Counted from the first letter of the stretch, positions 24,682 to 34,030 are shown. The stretch: DNA of 64,000 nt from Streptomyces sp. CB01201 (GCF_002803085.1 NZ_NNBJ01000013.1:102580-166579); one strand, 5' to 3'. The notes: generated by a model not told the origin, from the sequence alone. Numbers and translations: made by a program.

Positions 24682-26733
24682 GTGCAGAGGCACGACCCCG
24701 ACCCCGACCCGCTCCTCCACGAACGCACCCACCTCACCCACTCCCGCGCGGCCCTGCGCGCCATGCGCGAAGACGTCGAGTCGCTCGACATCAAGGACGT
24801 CACCGCGAACTGGGTGAACGCCGCCGTCCTCCAGCGCCAGATCGACGACCGCATCAAGGCCCTCGCCGACCTCTCCCACACCCCCCTCTTCTTCGGCCGC
24901 CTCGACTATCTCCACGCCCCCGGCGCGGATCTCGCGGAGGGCGCCGAGGGGGAGAGGTTCTACATCGGCCGCCGCCACGTCCACGACGCCGACGGCGACC
25001 CGATGGTCATCGACTGGCGCGCCCCCGTCTCGCAGCCGTTCTACCGCGCCTCGAAGAAGGACCCGCTGGACGTCGGCCTGCGCCGCCGATTCGGCTACAC
25101 CGGCGGCGAGTTGACGGCGTACGAGGACGAACACCTCACCGACCCGACGGAGTCGACGCACACCAGCAGACTGCTCCAGGCGGAGATCGAACGCCCCCGT
25201 GTGGGCCCGATGCGCGACATCGTCGCGACGATCCAGCCCGAGCAGGACGAGATCGTCCGCTCCGGCCTGAGCGGCAGCGTCTGCGTGCAGGGCGGCCCCG
25301 GCACCGGAAAGACCGCGGTGGGCCTGCACCGGGTCGCCTACCTCCTCTACGCCCACCGCGACCGCCTGGCCCGCACGGGCACCCTGGTCATCGGCCCGAA
25401 CAAGTCCTTCCTGCACTACATCGAGCAAGTACTGCCCGCGCTCGGCGAGTTGGAGGTCAAGCAGGCGACGGTGGACGACCTGGTGACGGCGGGCATCGAG
25501 GTGCGCGGCACCGACCCGGCCGAGTCGGCCGTCGTCAAGGGCGACGCCCGCATGGCCGAGGTACTGCGCCGCGCGGTCTGGTCCCATGTCACCACCCCCA
25601 CCGAACCCCTGGTGGTGGTACGAGGCTCCCGCCGCTGGCGCGTCCCGGCGTACGAACTCGCCGAGATCGTCGAGGAGTTGAGGACAAGGGACATCCGGTA
25701 CGGGGCTGCGAGGGAAGCCCTGCCCCAGCGGATCGCCCACACGGTCCTGGTCCGGATGGAGCAGGCGGGCGAGGCGCCGGACGACCGGGTGCAGGACGCG
25801 GTGGCCCGGAACACGGCGGTGAAGGCGGCCGTGAAGACGATCTGGCCCCCGGTGGACCCGGCGAAGCTGGTGCTGCGGCTGCTGAACGACCCGGACTTCC
25901 TGGCCACCCACGCCGAGGGCGTCCTCACTGCCGACGAGCAGAAGACGATCCTCACCGCGAAGCCCGCGCGCAGCGTGAAGTCGGCGAAGTGGTCGGCGGC
26001 GGACGCGGTCCTGATCGACGAGACGAACGACCTGGTGGCCCGCACCCACTCGCTCGGCCATGTCGTGCTCGACGAGGCGCAGGACCTGTCCCCCATGCAG
26101 TACCGCGCGGTCGGCCGCCGCTGTACGACGGGTTCGGCGACGGTCCTCGGCGACCTGGCGCAGGGCACCACGCCCTGGGCGACGGCGAGTTGGGCCGAGG
26201 CGCTGCGCCACCTGGGCAAGGCAGAGGCGGTGGTGGAGGAGCTGACGGCCGGCTTCCGCGTCCCGCGCGAGGTGATCGCGTACGCCTCGAAGCTGCTGCC
26301 GTCGATCTCCCCCGGCCTGACCCCGGTGGAGTCGGTGCGCGAGACGCCGGGCTCCCTGAACGTTCGGGAGTCCTCGGCCCCGGACGCGGACGTGGTGGCC
26401 GCGTGCGTGGAGTCGCTGGCCCACGAGGGCTCGATCGGCCTGATCGCGGCGGATCCCCGAATCCCCGTGCTGGCGGCGGCACTTGAGGCCGCGGGTCTCC
26501 CCTACCTGGCCCCCGGCGAGGAGACGACCGCCGAGTCCCGCCTGACCCTGGTCCCGGCCTCCCTGGCCAAGGGCCTGGAGTACGACTACGTGGTCCTGGA
26601 CGACCCCGCGACCCTGGTGGCCGCCGAACCCGACGAACGGACGGGCCTGCGGCGCCTGTACGTGGCCCTGACCCGAGCGGTCTCAGGCCTGACGGTGATC
26701 CACGCGACCCCCCTCCCACCCCAGCTGACCTAG
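24682..26733 (+). CDS. HelD/HelR-type RNA polymerase-associated ATPase
   Basis: A 683-residue UvrD-like superfamily 1 ATPase of the HelD group, which removes stalled RNA polymerase from DNA. An actinobacterial relative, HelR, also displaces rifampicin. Residues 1-95 are a helical coiled arm; then DWRAPVSQPFYRA, Walker A QGGPGTGKTAVGLHR near 211-225, Walker B VVLDEAQDLSPMQ near 460, and the late motifs ASLAKGLEYDYVVLDD and RRLYVALTRA. The insert between Walker A and B is as in HelD rather than in UvrD, and it lacks a UvrD-type DNA-unwinding profile. GTG 24682 has GGAGG six bases upstream. I see no rifamycin-associated element in front of it. Confidence 0.85.
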   Translation: MQRHDPDPDPLLHERTHLTHSRAALRAMREDVESLDIKDVTANWVNAAVLQRQIDDRIKALADLSHTPLFFGRLDYLHAPGADLAEGAEGERFYIGRRHVHDADGDPMVIDWRAPVSQPFYRASKKDPLDVGLRRRFGYTGGELTAYEDEHLTDPTESTHTSRLLQAEIERPRVGPMRDIVATIQPEQDEIVRSGLSGSVCVQGGPGTGKTAVGLHRVAYLLYAHRDRLARTGTLVIGPNKSFLHYIEQVLPALGELEVKQATVDDLVTAGIEVRGTDPAESAVVKGDARMAEVLRRAVWSHVTTPTEPLVVVRGSRRWRVPAYELAEIVEELRTRDIRYGAAREALPQRIAHTVLVRMEQAGEAPDDRVQDAVARNTAVKAAVKTIWPPVDPAKLVLRLLNDPDFLATHAEGVLTADEQKTILTAKPARSVKSAKWSAADAVLIDETNDLVARTHSLGHVVLDEAQDLSPMQYRAVGRRCTTGSATVLGDLAQGTTPWATASWAEALRHLGKAEAVVEELTAGFRVPREVIAYASKLLPSISPGLTPVESVRETPGSLNVRESSAPDADVVAACVESLAHEGSIGLIAADPRIPVLAAALEAAGLPYLAPGEETTAESRLTLVPASLAKGLEYDYVVLDDPATLVAAEPDERTGLRRLYVALTRAVSGLTVIHATPLPPQLT

Positions 26734-27142
26734 CCCCCGACACTGCGGGGCCGTTCGCGCAGTTCCCCGCGCCCCTGGAACCCGCCCTCGACTGCGGACC
26801 GTGCGTGGCTGGTCGCGCAGTTCCCCGCGCCCCCAACCCCGTCTCGGTCTGCGGACCATGCTCGCTTCTCGCGCAGTTCCCCGCGCCCCTAAAGGCCTTG
26901 GTGCTGGCCAGCATCGGCATCCTCAGCCCGTCCGGCGATTGAGGACGAGCGCCCTTGAGGCGCGAACGGGGGTCTGGGGGCGGAGCCCCCAGGGGCCCAG
27001 GGTCACTTCACCCCCCGGAGGGTTGCGGGAAGGGGCGGGGAGGGGCGACTCCCGGGGTCTGGGGCGGAGCCCCAGGGGCCGGGACCGACCAACCCCGGGG
27101 CCACGGGCGGGAGGGCGGGCAAACACCCTCACCCCGCACCCG
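26734..27142. repeat. Intergenic mosaic repeat between convergent genes (A-B-C)
   Basis: 409 bp between two stop codons. Three module A copies (about 26750-26895, GCGCAGTTCCCCGCGCCC) are followed by module B (about 26905-26980, GGCGATTGAGGACGAGCGCC) and module C (about 26985-27090, GGAGGGTTGCGGGAAGGGGC and GGGGCGGAGCCCC). The order differs from the other large elements, where A sits in the middle. Confidence 0.7.
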
Positions 27143-27829
27143 CTACGCGTCCAGCGCCCCCCGCCACTCCGCGACGGCCGCGGAGGACACGGGGGCGGAC
27201 CACCCGTCGGGACGCGACGCCCCGCCGATGTGGAACGCGTCGATCCCCGCCCCCCGCAACACCGGCAGGTGGGCAAGGGAGAGCCCACCCCCGACCAGGA
27301 TCTGCGGCTCGTAGCCGGGCTCCGCCAGCCCCGCCTCCGCGAGCAGCACCGGCAGCCCGTCGTCGACGCCCCGCGCCGACCCCGCCGTGAGGTAGGTGTC
27401 GAGCCCGGGCAGCCCCGCCAGCTCCTTGCGCAGGGCGTCGCGGGACGCGGCCCGGTCGATGGCCCGGTGGAAGGTCCAGCGGCACCCGTCGAGCGCGGCG
27501 GCCAGCGCCCGTACCGCGGCCATGTCGGGCCCCCCGGTCTCGTCGAGGAAGCCGAGCACGAACTCGTCCGCCCCCTCGGCCCGCAGCGCCTGCGCGTCCC
27601 GTACCAGCGCGTCGACGTCCCCCGCCGCGAACCCGTCCGCCGCCCGCAGCATCACGCGCAGCGGGATGTCGACGGCCGCGCGGATCGCCGCGAAGGTCTT
27701 CAGGGGCGGGGTCAGCCCGTCCGCCGCCATGTCGGTGACCAGCTCAAGACGGTCCGCCCCGCCGGCCTGGGCCGCGACGGCGTCCTGCGCGTCGAGCGCG
27801 ATCACCTCAAGCAGTGCGCGGTTGCTCAT
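27143..27829 (-). CDS. cutC: CutC family copper homeostasis protein
   Basis: A 228-residue TIM-barrel protein of the CutC family. It has ALLEVIALDAQDAVAAQAGG at the N-terminus, RLELVTDMAADGLTPP, the conserved VMLRAADGF and the late ILVGGGLS. CutC has been linked to copper tolerance, though its biochemical activity is disputed. It is divergent from a copper P-type ATPase gene with candidate copper-sensing sites between them, which supports a role in copper control here. ATG 27829 gives the standard short N-terminus. Confidence 0.9.
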   Translation of the reverse strand: MSNRALLEVIALDAQDAVAAQAGGADRLELVTDMAADGLTPPLKTFAAIRAAVDIPLRVMLRAADGFAAGDVDALVRDAQALRAEGADEFVLGFLDETGGPDMAAVRALAAALDGCRWTFHRAIDRAASRDALRKELAGLPGLDTYLTAGSARGVDDGLPVLLAEAGLAEPGYEPQILVGGGLSLAHLPVLRGAGIDAFHIGGASRPDGWSAPVSSAAVAEWRGALDA

Positions 27830-28017
27830 CTGACCCCATTCCTCCGTAACCCGGGCCCGACTCGGCCCAAATAGGTCTAGTCCATTCACTAGCCTACGCC
27901 GCGAGATGCCCATCCACGCGGACGGTAAAACACGGCCGTCCGGACCTTCCCGCCGCGCCGGAGGCCCGAGCGGAGGCCGCCCGCGCACCGCAGGGCCGTG
28001 AGGCTCCCGGTGCACCA

Positions 28018-28034
28018 ATACCCCCGCCGGGTAT
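28018..28034. promoter_or_regulatory. CsoR-like operator, site 1
   Basis: Inverted repeat ATACCC-N5-GGGTAT. Known copper-sensing CsoR operators have G/C-rich cores between TACCC and GGGTA arms. Confidence 0.55.
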
Positions 28035-28066
28035 CGACCCACCCATCCCCGCCCCCTTGCATCCCA

Positions 28067-28085
28067 TACACCTGGGGGGTATACA
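28067..28085. promoter_or_regulatory. CsoR-like operator, site 2
   Basis: ATACACCTGGGGGGTATAC: a partial match whose right arm is stronger than the left. Confidence 0.4.
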
Positions 28086-28100
28086 TGAACCCGAAGGTGG

Positions 28101-28115
28101 TACCCCCAGGGGGTA
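28101..28115. promoter_or_regulatory. CsoR-like operator, site 3
   Basis: TACCCCCAGGGGGTA is a perfect 7+1+7 palindrome, 46 bp before the ATPase start. Confidence 0.6.
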
Positions 28116-28161
28116 TCGAGAAGCGTCCCGCCGGCATCGCCGGCCACAAGGAGCCGCAGCC

Positions 28162-30468
28162 ATGACCACCACCGCACCCGGCGCAGCATCCGGCGCCGCC
28201 GCCGATGTAGAGCTCGCCATCGGCGGCATGACCTGCGCCTCCTGCGCGGCCCGGATCGAGAAGAAGCTCAACCGCATGGAGGGGGTCGAGGCCACCGTCA
28301 ACTACGCCACCGAGAAGGCGAAGGTCACCTTCCGCGAGGACGTGTCCGTCGCCGACCTCATCGCCACCGTCGAGGCCACCGGCTACACGGCCGAGGAGCC
28401 CGCTCCCGTACGGACCGGCGCCGGGGCCGGGGCCGGGGCGGACGACGGGGCCGGGGCCGACGACGGCGGCGCCGGGCGGGCGGCCGACGAGCTGCGCCCG
28501 CTGCGCCAACGGCTGCTGACCGCGATCGCCCTCGCCGTGCCGGTGATCGCGATGTCGATGGTCCCGGCCCTCCAGTTCGAGTACTGGCAGTGGCTCTCGC
28601 TGACCCTGACCGCCCCGGTCGTGACGTATGCCGCCTGGCCCTTCCACCGGGCCGCCTGGACCAACGCCCGGCACGGCGCGGCGACCATGGACACGCTGAT
28701 CTCGGTCGGCACGTCGGCCGCGTTCCTGTGGTCCGTATGGGCCCTGTTCTTCGGCACGGCGGGCCACCCCGGCATGACCCACCCCTTCGAGCTGACCATC
28801 GGCCGCTCGGACGGCTCGGGCAACATCTACCTGGAGGCCGCCGCCGGGGTCACCGCGTTCATCCTGGCCGGGCGCTACTTCGAGGCCCGCTCCAAGCGCA
28901 AGGCGGGCGCGGCCCTGAGGGCGCTGCTCGAACTGGGCGCCAAAGACGTCACCGTGCTCGACCCGGACGGAAGCGAACGGACCGTACCGACAAGCGAGTT
29001 GGCGGTAGGAGACCGCTTCCTGGTGCGGCCCGGCGAGAAGATCGCCACGGACGGCACGGTCGTCGAGGGCTCGTCCGCCGTCGACGCGTCCATGCTGACC
29101 GGCGAGTCCGTCCCGGTGGAGGTGGCCCCCGGGGACGCCGTCACCGGCGCCACCCTCAACGCGGGCGGCCGGCTCGTCGTCGAGGCGTCCCGGGTCGGCG
29201 CGGACACCCAGCTCGCCCGCATGGCCAGGCTCGTCGAGGACGCGCAGAACGGCAAGGCCGCTGCCCAACGGCTCGCGGACCGGATCTCGGCCGTCTTCGT
29301 GCCGGTCGTGATCGGCCTGGCGCTCGCCACCCTCGGCGTGTGGCTCGCCACCGGCTCCGGCCTCACCGCCGCCTTCACGGCCGCCGTCGCCGTACTGATC
29401 ATCGCCTGCCCGTGCGCATTGGGGCTCGCCACTCCGACCGCCCTCATGGTGGGTACGGGCCGGGGCGCCCAGCTCGGCATCCTGATCAAGGGGCCCGAGG
29501 TCCTGGAGACGACCCGCAAGGTCGACACGATCGTCCTGGACAAGACCGGCACGGTGACCACCGGCCGGATGACGCTGCTCGCCGTCCACACCGCCGACGG
29601 CGTGACCCGCCCCCAAGTCCTGCGTCTGGCAGGCGCGTTGGAGCACTCCTCCGAGCATCCCATCGCCCGCGCGGTCGCCGAGGGCGCCACGGCCGAGGTC
29701 GGTACGCTGCCCGCCCCCGAGGACTTCGCCAACCTCGCCGGTCTCGGCGTCCAGGGCGTCGTCGAGGGGCACGCGGTCCTGGTCGGCCGCGAGAAGCTCC
29801 TCGCGGAGTGGGCCATGGCACTCACCCCGGCCCTGACGAAGGCGAAGGAGCGGGCCGAGGCGGCGGGACGCACCGCCATCGCGGTCGCCTGGGACGGCGA
29901 GGCCCGCGCGGTCCTGGAGGTCGCCGACGCCGTCAAGGAGACCAGCGCCGAGGCGATCGAGCGGCTGCGCGCGCTCGGCCTCACCCCGATCCTGCTGACC
30001 GGCGACAACCGGGCCGTCGCGGAGGCGGTCGCGGCCGAGGTCGGCATCGAGAAGGTGTACGCGGAGGTCATGCCGCAGGACAAGGTGGACGTCGTCAAGT
30101 CCCTTCAGGCAGAGGGGCGTTCGGTCGCCATGGTCGGTGACGGCGTCAACGACGCGGCCGCCCTCGCCCAGGCCGACCTGGGCCTGGCAATGGGCACCGG
30201 CACGGACGCCGCCATCGAGGCCGGCGACCTGACGCTGGTGCGCGGCGATCTGCGCGCGGCGGCGGACGCGATCCGGCTCTCGCGCCGGACGCTCGGCACG
30301 ATCCGCTCCAACCTGTTCTGGGCCTTCGCCTACAACGTCGCCGCCCTGCCGCTCGCCGCGGCCGGTCTGCTGAACCCGATGATCGCGGGGGCCGCGATGG
30401 CCTTCTCCTCGGTCTTCGTGGTCGGCAACTCCCTGCGCCTGCGCCGCTTCCGGCCCACCGAAAACTGA
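28162..30468 (+). CDS. copA: Copper-translocating P1B-type ATPase CopA
   Basis: A 768-residue membrane pump that exports Cu(I). The N-terminal heavy-metal domain has GMTCASC near residues 25-31; the next 40 residues include a Gly/Ala/Asp low-complexity linker. The membrane domain carries the CPC motif (IACPCALG near 416), the P-domain phosphorylation motif DKTGT near 460, SEHPIA near 498 with the P1B-specific His-Pro, and [10 protein letters not shown] near 660. CPC plus His-Pro makes copper or silver the expected substrate. ATG 28162 has AAGGAG eight bases before it. CsoR-like sites in the promoter suggest copper induction. The frame is open upstream to 28057, but no signal supports that start. 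Confidence 0.95.
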   Translation: MTTTAPGAASGAAADVELAIGGMTCASCAARIEKKLNRMEGVEATVNYATEKAKVTFREDVSVADLIATVEATGYTAEEPAPVRTGAGAGAGADDGAGADDGGAGRAADELRPLRQRLLTAIALAVPVIAMSMVPALQFEYWQWLSLTLTAPVVTYAAWPFHRAAWTNARHGAATMDTLISVGTSAAFLWSVWALFFGTAGHPGMTHPFELTIGRSDGSGNIYLEAAAGVTAFILAGRYFEARSKRKAGAALRALLELGAKDVTVLDPDGSERTVPTSELAVGDRFLVRPGEKIATDGTVVEGSSAVDASMLTGESVPVEVAPGDAVTGATLNAGGRLVVEASRVGADTQLARMARLVEDAQNGKAAAQRLADRISAVFVPVVIGLALATLGVWLATGSGLTAAFTAAVAVLIIACPCALGLATPTALMVGTGRGAQLGILIKGPEVLETTRKVDTIVLDKTGTVTTGRMTLLAVHTADGVTRPQVLRLAGALEHSSEHPIARAVAEGATAEVGTLPAPEDFANLAGLGVQGVVEGHAVLVGREKLLAEWAMALTPALTKAKERAEAAGRTAIAVAWDGEARAVLEVADAVKETSAEAIERLRALGLTPILLTGDNRAVAEAVAAEVGIEKVYAEVMPQDKVDVVKSLQAEGRSVAMVGDGVNDAAALAQADLGLAMGTGTDAAIEAGDLTLVRGDLRAAADAIRLSRRTLGTIRSNLFWAFAYNVAALPLAAAGLLNPMIAGAAMAFSSVFVVGNSLRLRRFRPTEN

Positions 30469-30492
30469 GCGCCGCCCCGGCCGGGTCCCGGT

Positions 30493-30498
30493 TAGGCT
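30493..30498 (+). promoter_or_regulatory. -10 element (TAGGCT), probably leaderless
   Basis: TAGGCT lies six bases before ATG 30505 with no ribosome-binding site between. Confidence 0.5.
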
Positions 30499-30504
30499 CC
30501 GCGG

Positions 30505-30867
30505 ATGACCTTGGAATGGGAACAGGTAATCGTCCACTCGGCAGACCCGGCGGCCCTGGGGCAGTGGTGGGCCGATGCGCTGGGCTGGGTCGTGGTGCAC
30601 GCCTCCGACGACGAGTTCGAGATCCGGCCCGCACCGGACCGGATGCCCGGCCTGGACTTCGTGCGCCTCGCCGAGGCCAAGAAGTCCAAGAGCCGGCTGC
30701 ACCTCGACTTCCGGCCCGACGACCAGGCCGCGGAGGTGGCCCGTCTGGTGGCCCATGGCGCCCGGCGCGTCGACATCGGCCAGGGCGCGGCGTCGTGGGT
30801 CGTCCTTGAGGACCCCGAGGGCAACGAGTTCTGCGTCCTGGGCCGGCGGTCACCAGCCACCGGCTGA
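30505..30867 (+). CDS. VOC-superfamily protein (glyoxalase/bleomycin-resistance-like)
   Basis: A 120-residue protein with the paired beta-alpha-beta-beta-beta layout of the vicinal-oxygen-chelate fold. The first half contains DPAALGQWWADALGW and FVRLAEAKKSKSRLHLDFRP, the second VLEDPEGNEFCVLG, which holds a conserved metal-position Glu. The substrate is not predictable; related proteins include dioxygenases and drug-binding resistance proteins. ATG 30505 fits the -10 six bases before it. It lies 36 bp after copA but has its own promoter. Confidence 0.85.
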   Translation: MTLEWEQVIVHSADPAALGQWWADALGWVVVHASDDEFEIRPAPDRMPGLDFVRLAEAKKSKSRLHLDFRPDDQAAEVARLVAHGARRVDIGQGAASWVVLEDPEGNEFCVLGRRSPATG

Positions 30868-30990
30868 GCGGGGCCGCCCAGCGGGGCGCGGGGAACTGCG
30901 CGACCGGCCGCGCACGGTCCGCGGACAGGAACGGGTTCCAGGAACGGGTTCCAGGAACGGTTCTGGGAACGGGTTCTGGGAGGTGCGAGC
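30868..30990. repeat. Short module A copy and 13-bp tandem repeat
   Basis: GGGGCGCGGGGAACTGCGCG (about 30884-30903) is a single module A copy. At 30926-30976 there are nearly four copies of a 13-bp unit, CAGGAACGGGTTC, whose GGAACGGGTTCC core is a near-palindrome. It sits between the VOC stop and the HD-domain gene. Confidence 0.65.
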
Positions 30991-30999
30991 CGCCCCCGA

Positions 31000-31005
31000 T
31001 ACCCT
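31000..31005 (+). promoter_or_regulatory. -10 element (TACCCT), probably leaderless
   Basis: TACCCT lies seven bases before ATG 31013. Confidence 0.45.
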
Positions 31006-31012
31006 CGGCCGC

Positions 31013-31660
31013 ATGCCGCACACCGACCCCCTCCGCGCCCGCTGGCAGCACGCCCTCCTCGCCGCCCGCCCCGCCGACGCCGCCCCCGTCGACCCGGCCC
31101 CGTACGGCGAGAACCTCCTCGCCCGCTGGGCGGAACCGCAGCGCCGCTACCACGACACCGCCCACCTCGCGGCCGTCCTGGACCACATCGACGTACTGGA
31201 GCAGTACGCCGACGCCCCCGACCTCGTACGCCTCGCCGCGTGGTTCCACGACGCCGTGTACTTCCCGGACCGTTCGGAGAACGAGGAGCGCTCGGCCCGC
31301 CTGGCCGAACGTGCCCTGGGCGAGGCCGGGTTGAGCCCGCAGGACACCGCCGAGGTCGTGCGCCTGGTCCGCCTCACCGTCACGCACGACCCCGAGGAGG
31401 GCGACACGAACGGCGCCGTCCTGTGCGACGCGGACCTCGCGATCCTGGCCGCCGCCCCGGAGGCGTACGCCGCCTATGCCGCCGCCGTGCGCGAGGAGTA
31501 CGCGTTCGTGCCGGGCGAGGCGTTCCGCACCGGCCGCGCCGAGGTGCTGTCCCAACTGCTCGCGCTGCCAAGGCTGTTCCGTACCCCGTACGGCGAGCGC
31601 GAGTGGGAGACCACGGCTCGGGAGAATCTTGAGGCGGAACTGACCCTGCTGACCGCATAA
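31013..31660 (+). CDS. HD-domain-like metal-dependent hydrolase
   Basis: A 215-residue protein. RRYHDTAHLAAVLDHID near residues 43-59 and AAWFHDAVYFPD near 76-87 fit an HD-type metal site (His, His-Asp), followed by VTHDPEEGDTNGAVLCDADLAIL with a late Asp. This is the layout of the predicted metal-dependent HD superfamily proteins seen in many bacteria; activity is not known. It lies 17 bp or so before the GNAT gene region and probably shares a transcript with it. Confidence 0.8.
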   Translation: MPHTDPLRARWQHALLAARPADAAPVDPAPYGENLLARWAEPQRRYHDTAHLAAVLDHIDVLEQYADAPDLVRLAAWFHDAVYFPDRSENEERSARLAERALGEAGLSPQDTAEVVRLVRLTVTHDPEEGDTNGAVLCDADLAILAAAPEAYAAYAAAVREEYAFVPGEAFRTGRAEVLSQLLALPRLFRTPYGEREWETTARENLEAELTLLTA

Positions 31661-31746
31661 TCGGCCCCGAACGCCCCGTGCGCGAGCCCACCAACCGCTC
31701 GCCCACCCACCGCTCGCCCACCCCGGACGGAAAGCAGGTAACCCGC

Positions 31747-32292
31747 GTGCTCCCCGTGACCGTCAAGGCCGACCGCATCGCCCTGCACGAGCTGACCCGC
31801 GCCGCGGCGGCCGAGTTGCAGGAGGGCGGCTCCGGCGGCTGGGACTGGGCACCCGGCGGCCCGCACGAGGGCAGCCGCTTCGCCGCCGCGAAGATGCTGG
31901 CGGGCATGGCCACCGGCCGGCACCGCACGGGCTGGGGCGCGTACGTCATCGTCCGCACCGAGGACGGCCGGGCGATCGGCGGGATCGGTTTCCACGGCCC
32001 GCCCGAGGACGGCCGCGCGGAGATCGGCTACGACCTGGCGGAGTCGGTACGCGGCCACGGGTACGCCACCGAGTCGCTGGCCGCGCTGACGGCCTGGGCG
32101 CTCGCCCAGCCCGACGTCGAGACGGTGTACGCGACCACGGACGAGGACAACACCGCCTCGCAGCGCGTCCTGGAACGGGCCGGCTTCCGCCGCATCGGCG
32201 ATACCCCCCGCCCGATCGGCGGCCGTGAGGCCCAGCACCTCTTCGAGCACACCCGGGACGACCGACGGGGCAGCGCGACCACCCAGCGCTAG
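31747..32292 (+). CDS. GNAT-family N-acetyltransferase
   Basis: A 181-residue acetyltransferase of the RimJ/RimL type. The acetyl-CoA-binding region is AEIGYDLAESVRGHGYATES near residues 93-112, with the R/Q-x-x-G-x-G/A pattern in VRGHGYA, followed by NTASQRVLERAGFRRIG, a classical motif B. The substrate could be a small molecule or a protein N-terminus. The start is uncertain: GTG 31747 has a purine-rich GGAAAG upstream, while GTG 31678 would add 23 residues of low-complexity sequence. Confidence 0.82.
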   Translation: MLPVTVKADRIALHELTRAAAAELQEGGSGGWDWAPGGPHEGSRFAAAKMLAGMATGRHRTGWGAYVIVRTEDGRAIGGIGFHGPPEDGRAEIGYDLAESVRGHGYATESLAALTAWALAQPDVETVYATTDEDNTASQRVLERAGFRRIGDTPRPIGGREAQHLFEHTRDDRRGSATTQR

Positions 32293-32408
32293 CGCCGAGC
32301 CGGCCGGTCCGAGGCGCGCCGGCCGGTCCAGCGGCTCGGCCGGTTCGAGCCGCGCCCGACCAGCCGCGCCCGGGAATACGGATCCGGCCGGCGCCGTTGG
32401 CACCCGAT

Positions 32409-33731
32409 ATGCCCGCCGAGCCCATACCCACGCCCGCGCCCGCCTCCCCACCCCCCGGCCCGACCGGATCGACACCGAGCGAATCGACCGGATCGGCCGG
32501 ATCTACCGCCTCAGCGGCGGCCCGTATGCCGCTCGCCGTCTACATCCTCGGCCTCTCCGTCTTCGCCCTCGGCACGAGCGAGTTCATGCTCACGGGGCTG
32601 CTCCCGGACATCGCGGACGACATGAACGTGTCGATCCCGCAGGCGGGCCTGCTGATCTCCGCCTTCGCGATCGGCATGGTCGTGGGCGCCCCGCTGCTCG
32701 CGGTGGCCACCCTGCGGCTGCCCCGCCGCACCACCCTCATCTCGCTGATCACGGTGTTCGGCCTGGGCCAGGTCGCGGGCGCGCTGGCCCCGAACTACGC
32801 CCTGCTCTTCGCCTCCCGGATCGTGTCCGCGCTGGCCTGCGCGGGGTTCTGGGCGGTCGGCGCGGCGGTCGCCATCGCGATGGTCCCGGTCACCGCACGG
32901 GCCCGCGCGATGGCCGTCATGATCGGCGGCCTGTCGATCGCGAACGTCCTGGGCGTGCCGCTCGGCGCGCTGCTCGGTGACGGCCTCGGCTGGCGTTCCG
33001 CGTTCTGGGCGGTCGGCGCCGCCTCCGCGATCGCCCTGGTCGGCATCCTGACCCGGATCCCCCGCATCCCGCTCCCCGCCGAGAAGCCCCGGCTCAGCCG
33101 CGAGCTGCGGATCTACCGCGATCCGCAGGTGCTGCTCTCGGTCGCGGTCACCGCGCTCGCCGCGGGCGGCGTGTTCTGCGCGTTCAGCTACCTCAAGCCG
33201 CTCCTCACGGACGTGGCGCACGTGGACGCCGGCTGGGTTCCGGCGGTGCTCGGCCTGTTCGGCGTGGGCGCGCTCATCGGCACGACGATCGGCGGCCGGG
33301 TCGCCGACGCGCACCTCTTCGGCGTGCTGCTCAGCGGTGTCACCGCCTCGACCGTGTTCCTCGTCGCGCTCGCGCTGTTCGCCTCGACTCCGGCCGTCGC
33401 GATCACGCTGTCGTTCCTGATCGGCCTCTCGGCCTTCTACACGGCCCCCGCGCTCAACGCCCGGATGTTCAACGTCGGCGGCGCCGCCCCGACGCTGGCC
33501 GGGGCGACCACGACGTCCTCGTTCAACCTGGGCAACACCGCCGGCCCCTGGCTCGGCGGCCTCGTGATCAGCGCGAACATGGGCTTCGCGGCCACCGCCT
33601 GGGCGGGCGCCGCGATGACGGTGGTCGCCCTCGTCCTCGTCACGGTCTCGCTGCGCCTGCACAAGTCGCAGTCCCGCATCGTGGCCCGCTCGGCGGAGCA
33701 GGCCCGGGTGGCCGCCCCTGCCGAGGTGTGA
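32409..33731 (+). CDS. MFS drug-efflux transporter (Cmx/AraJ-like)
   Basis: A 440-residue DHA1-type exporter. After a ~40-residue Pro/Ser/Thr-rich head come twelve predicted helices. Helix 1 contains FALGTSEFMLTGLLPDIADD, which is characteristic of the chloramphenicol-export Cmx/CmlR/AraJ group, and the loop 2-3 motif is present as LRLPRRTT. It probably exports hydrophobic compounds; chloramphenicol specificity is not proven. ATG 32409 is chosen; a TTG 12 bp upstream is less likely. The gene shares a bidirectional terminator with the convergent cold-shock gene. Confidence 0.85.
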   Translation: MPAEPIPTPAPASPPPGPTGSTPSESTGSAGSTASAAARMPLAVYILGLSVFALGTSEFMLTGLLPDIADDMNVSIPQAGLLISAFAIGMVVGAPLLAVATLRLPRRTTLISLITVFGLGQVAGALAPNYALLFASRIVSALACAGFWAVGAAVAIAMVPVTARARAMAVMIGGLSIANVLGVPLGALLGDGLGWRSAFWAVGAASAIALVGILTRIPRIPLPAEKPRLSRELRIYRDPQVLLSVAVTALAAGGVFCAFSYLKPLLTDVAHVDAGWVPAVLGLFGVGALIGTTIGGRVADAHLFGVLLSGVTASTVFLVALALFASTPAVAITLSFLIGLSAFYTAPALNARMFNVGGAAPTLAGATTTSSFNLGNTAGPWLGGLVISANMGFAATAWAGAAMTVVALVLVTVSLRLHKSQSRIVARSAEQARVAAPAEV

Positions 33732-33747
33732 CCCCTCCCGCACACGG

Positions 33748-33789
33748 CGAAGCGCCCCGCATCCGGTCTCCCGGGTGCGGGGCGCTTCG
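33748..33789. terminator. Bidirectional terminator between the MFS and cold-shock genes
   Basis: CGAAGCGCCCCGCA, 14-nt loop, TGCGGGGCGCTTCG: a perfect 14-bp stem between two convergent genes, so it can stop both transcripts. Confidence 0.85.
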
Positions 33790-33826
33790 GTGTTCGTTCC
33801 CCCGGCGGACCGGGGTCACTCACTGC

Positions 33827-34030
33827 TTAGGCAGGGGTGACGTTCTCCGCCTGCGGGCCCTTCGGGCCCTGGGTGACGTCGAAGTTGACCTGCTGGTTCT
33901 CCTGGAGCTCACGGAAGCCCGTGGAGTTGATCGCGGAGTAGTGGACGAAGACGTCCGGGCCGCCGCCGTCCTGCGCGATGAAACCGAAGCCCTTTTCGGC
34001 GTTGAACCACTTGACGGTGCCGGTTGCCAT
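33827..34030 (-). CDS. Cold-shock protein (CspA family)
   Basis: A 67-residue nucleic-acid-binding OB-fold protein. [17 protein letters not shown] contains RNP1 (KGFGFI) and DVFVHYSAI is RNP2. Such proteins bind single-stranded RNA and prevent unwanted structure in the cytoplasm. ATG 34030 has the usual MATGTVKWF start. A GAGG/GGGGAAA stretch sits just upstream. About 265 bp to the next gene leave room for a long leader, as is usual for cold-shock mRNAs. Confidence 0.94.
   Translation of the reverse strand: MATGTVKWFNAEKGFGFIAQDGGGPDVFVHYSAINSTGFRELQENQQVNFDVTQGPKGPQAENVTPA

Larger units (their letters stand above)
27830..28161. promoter_or_regulatory. Divergent control region of cutC and the copper ATPase gene
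   Basis: 332 bp with both promoters. It contains three sites with the TACCC/GGGTA pattern: ATACCCCCGCCGGGTAT (28018-28034), ATACACCTGGGGGGTATAC (28067-28085) and TACCCCCAGGGGGTA (28101-28115). The ATPase ribosome-binding site AAGGAG lies just before ATG 28162. cutC could start from ACTAG-like sequence near 27880. Confidence 0.6.
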
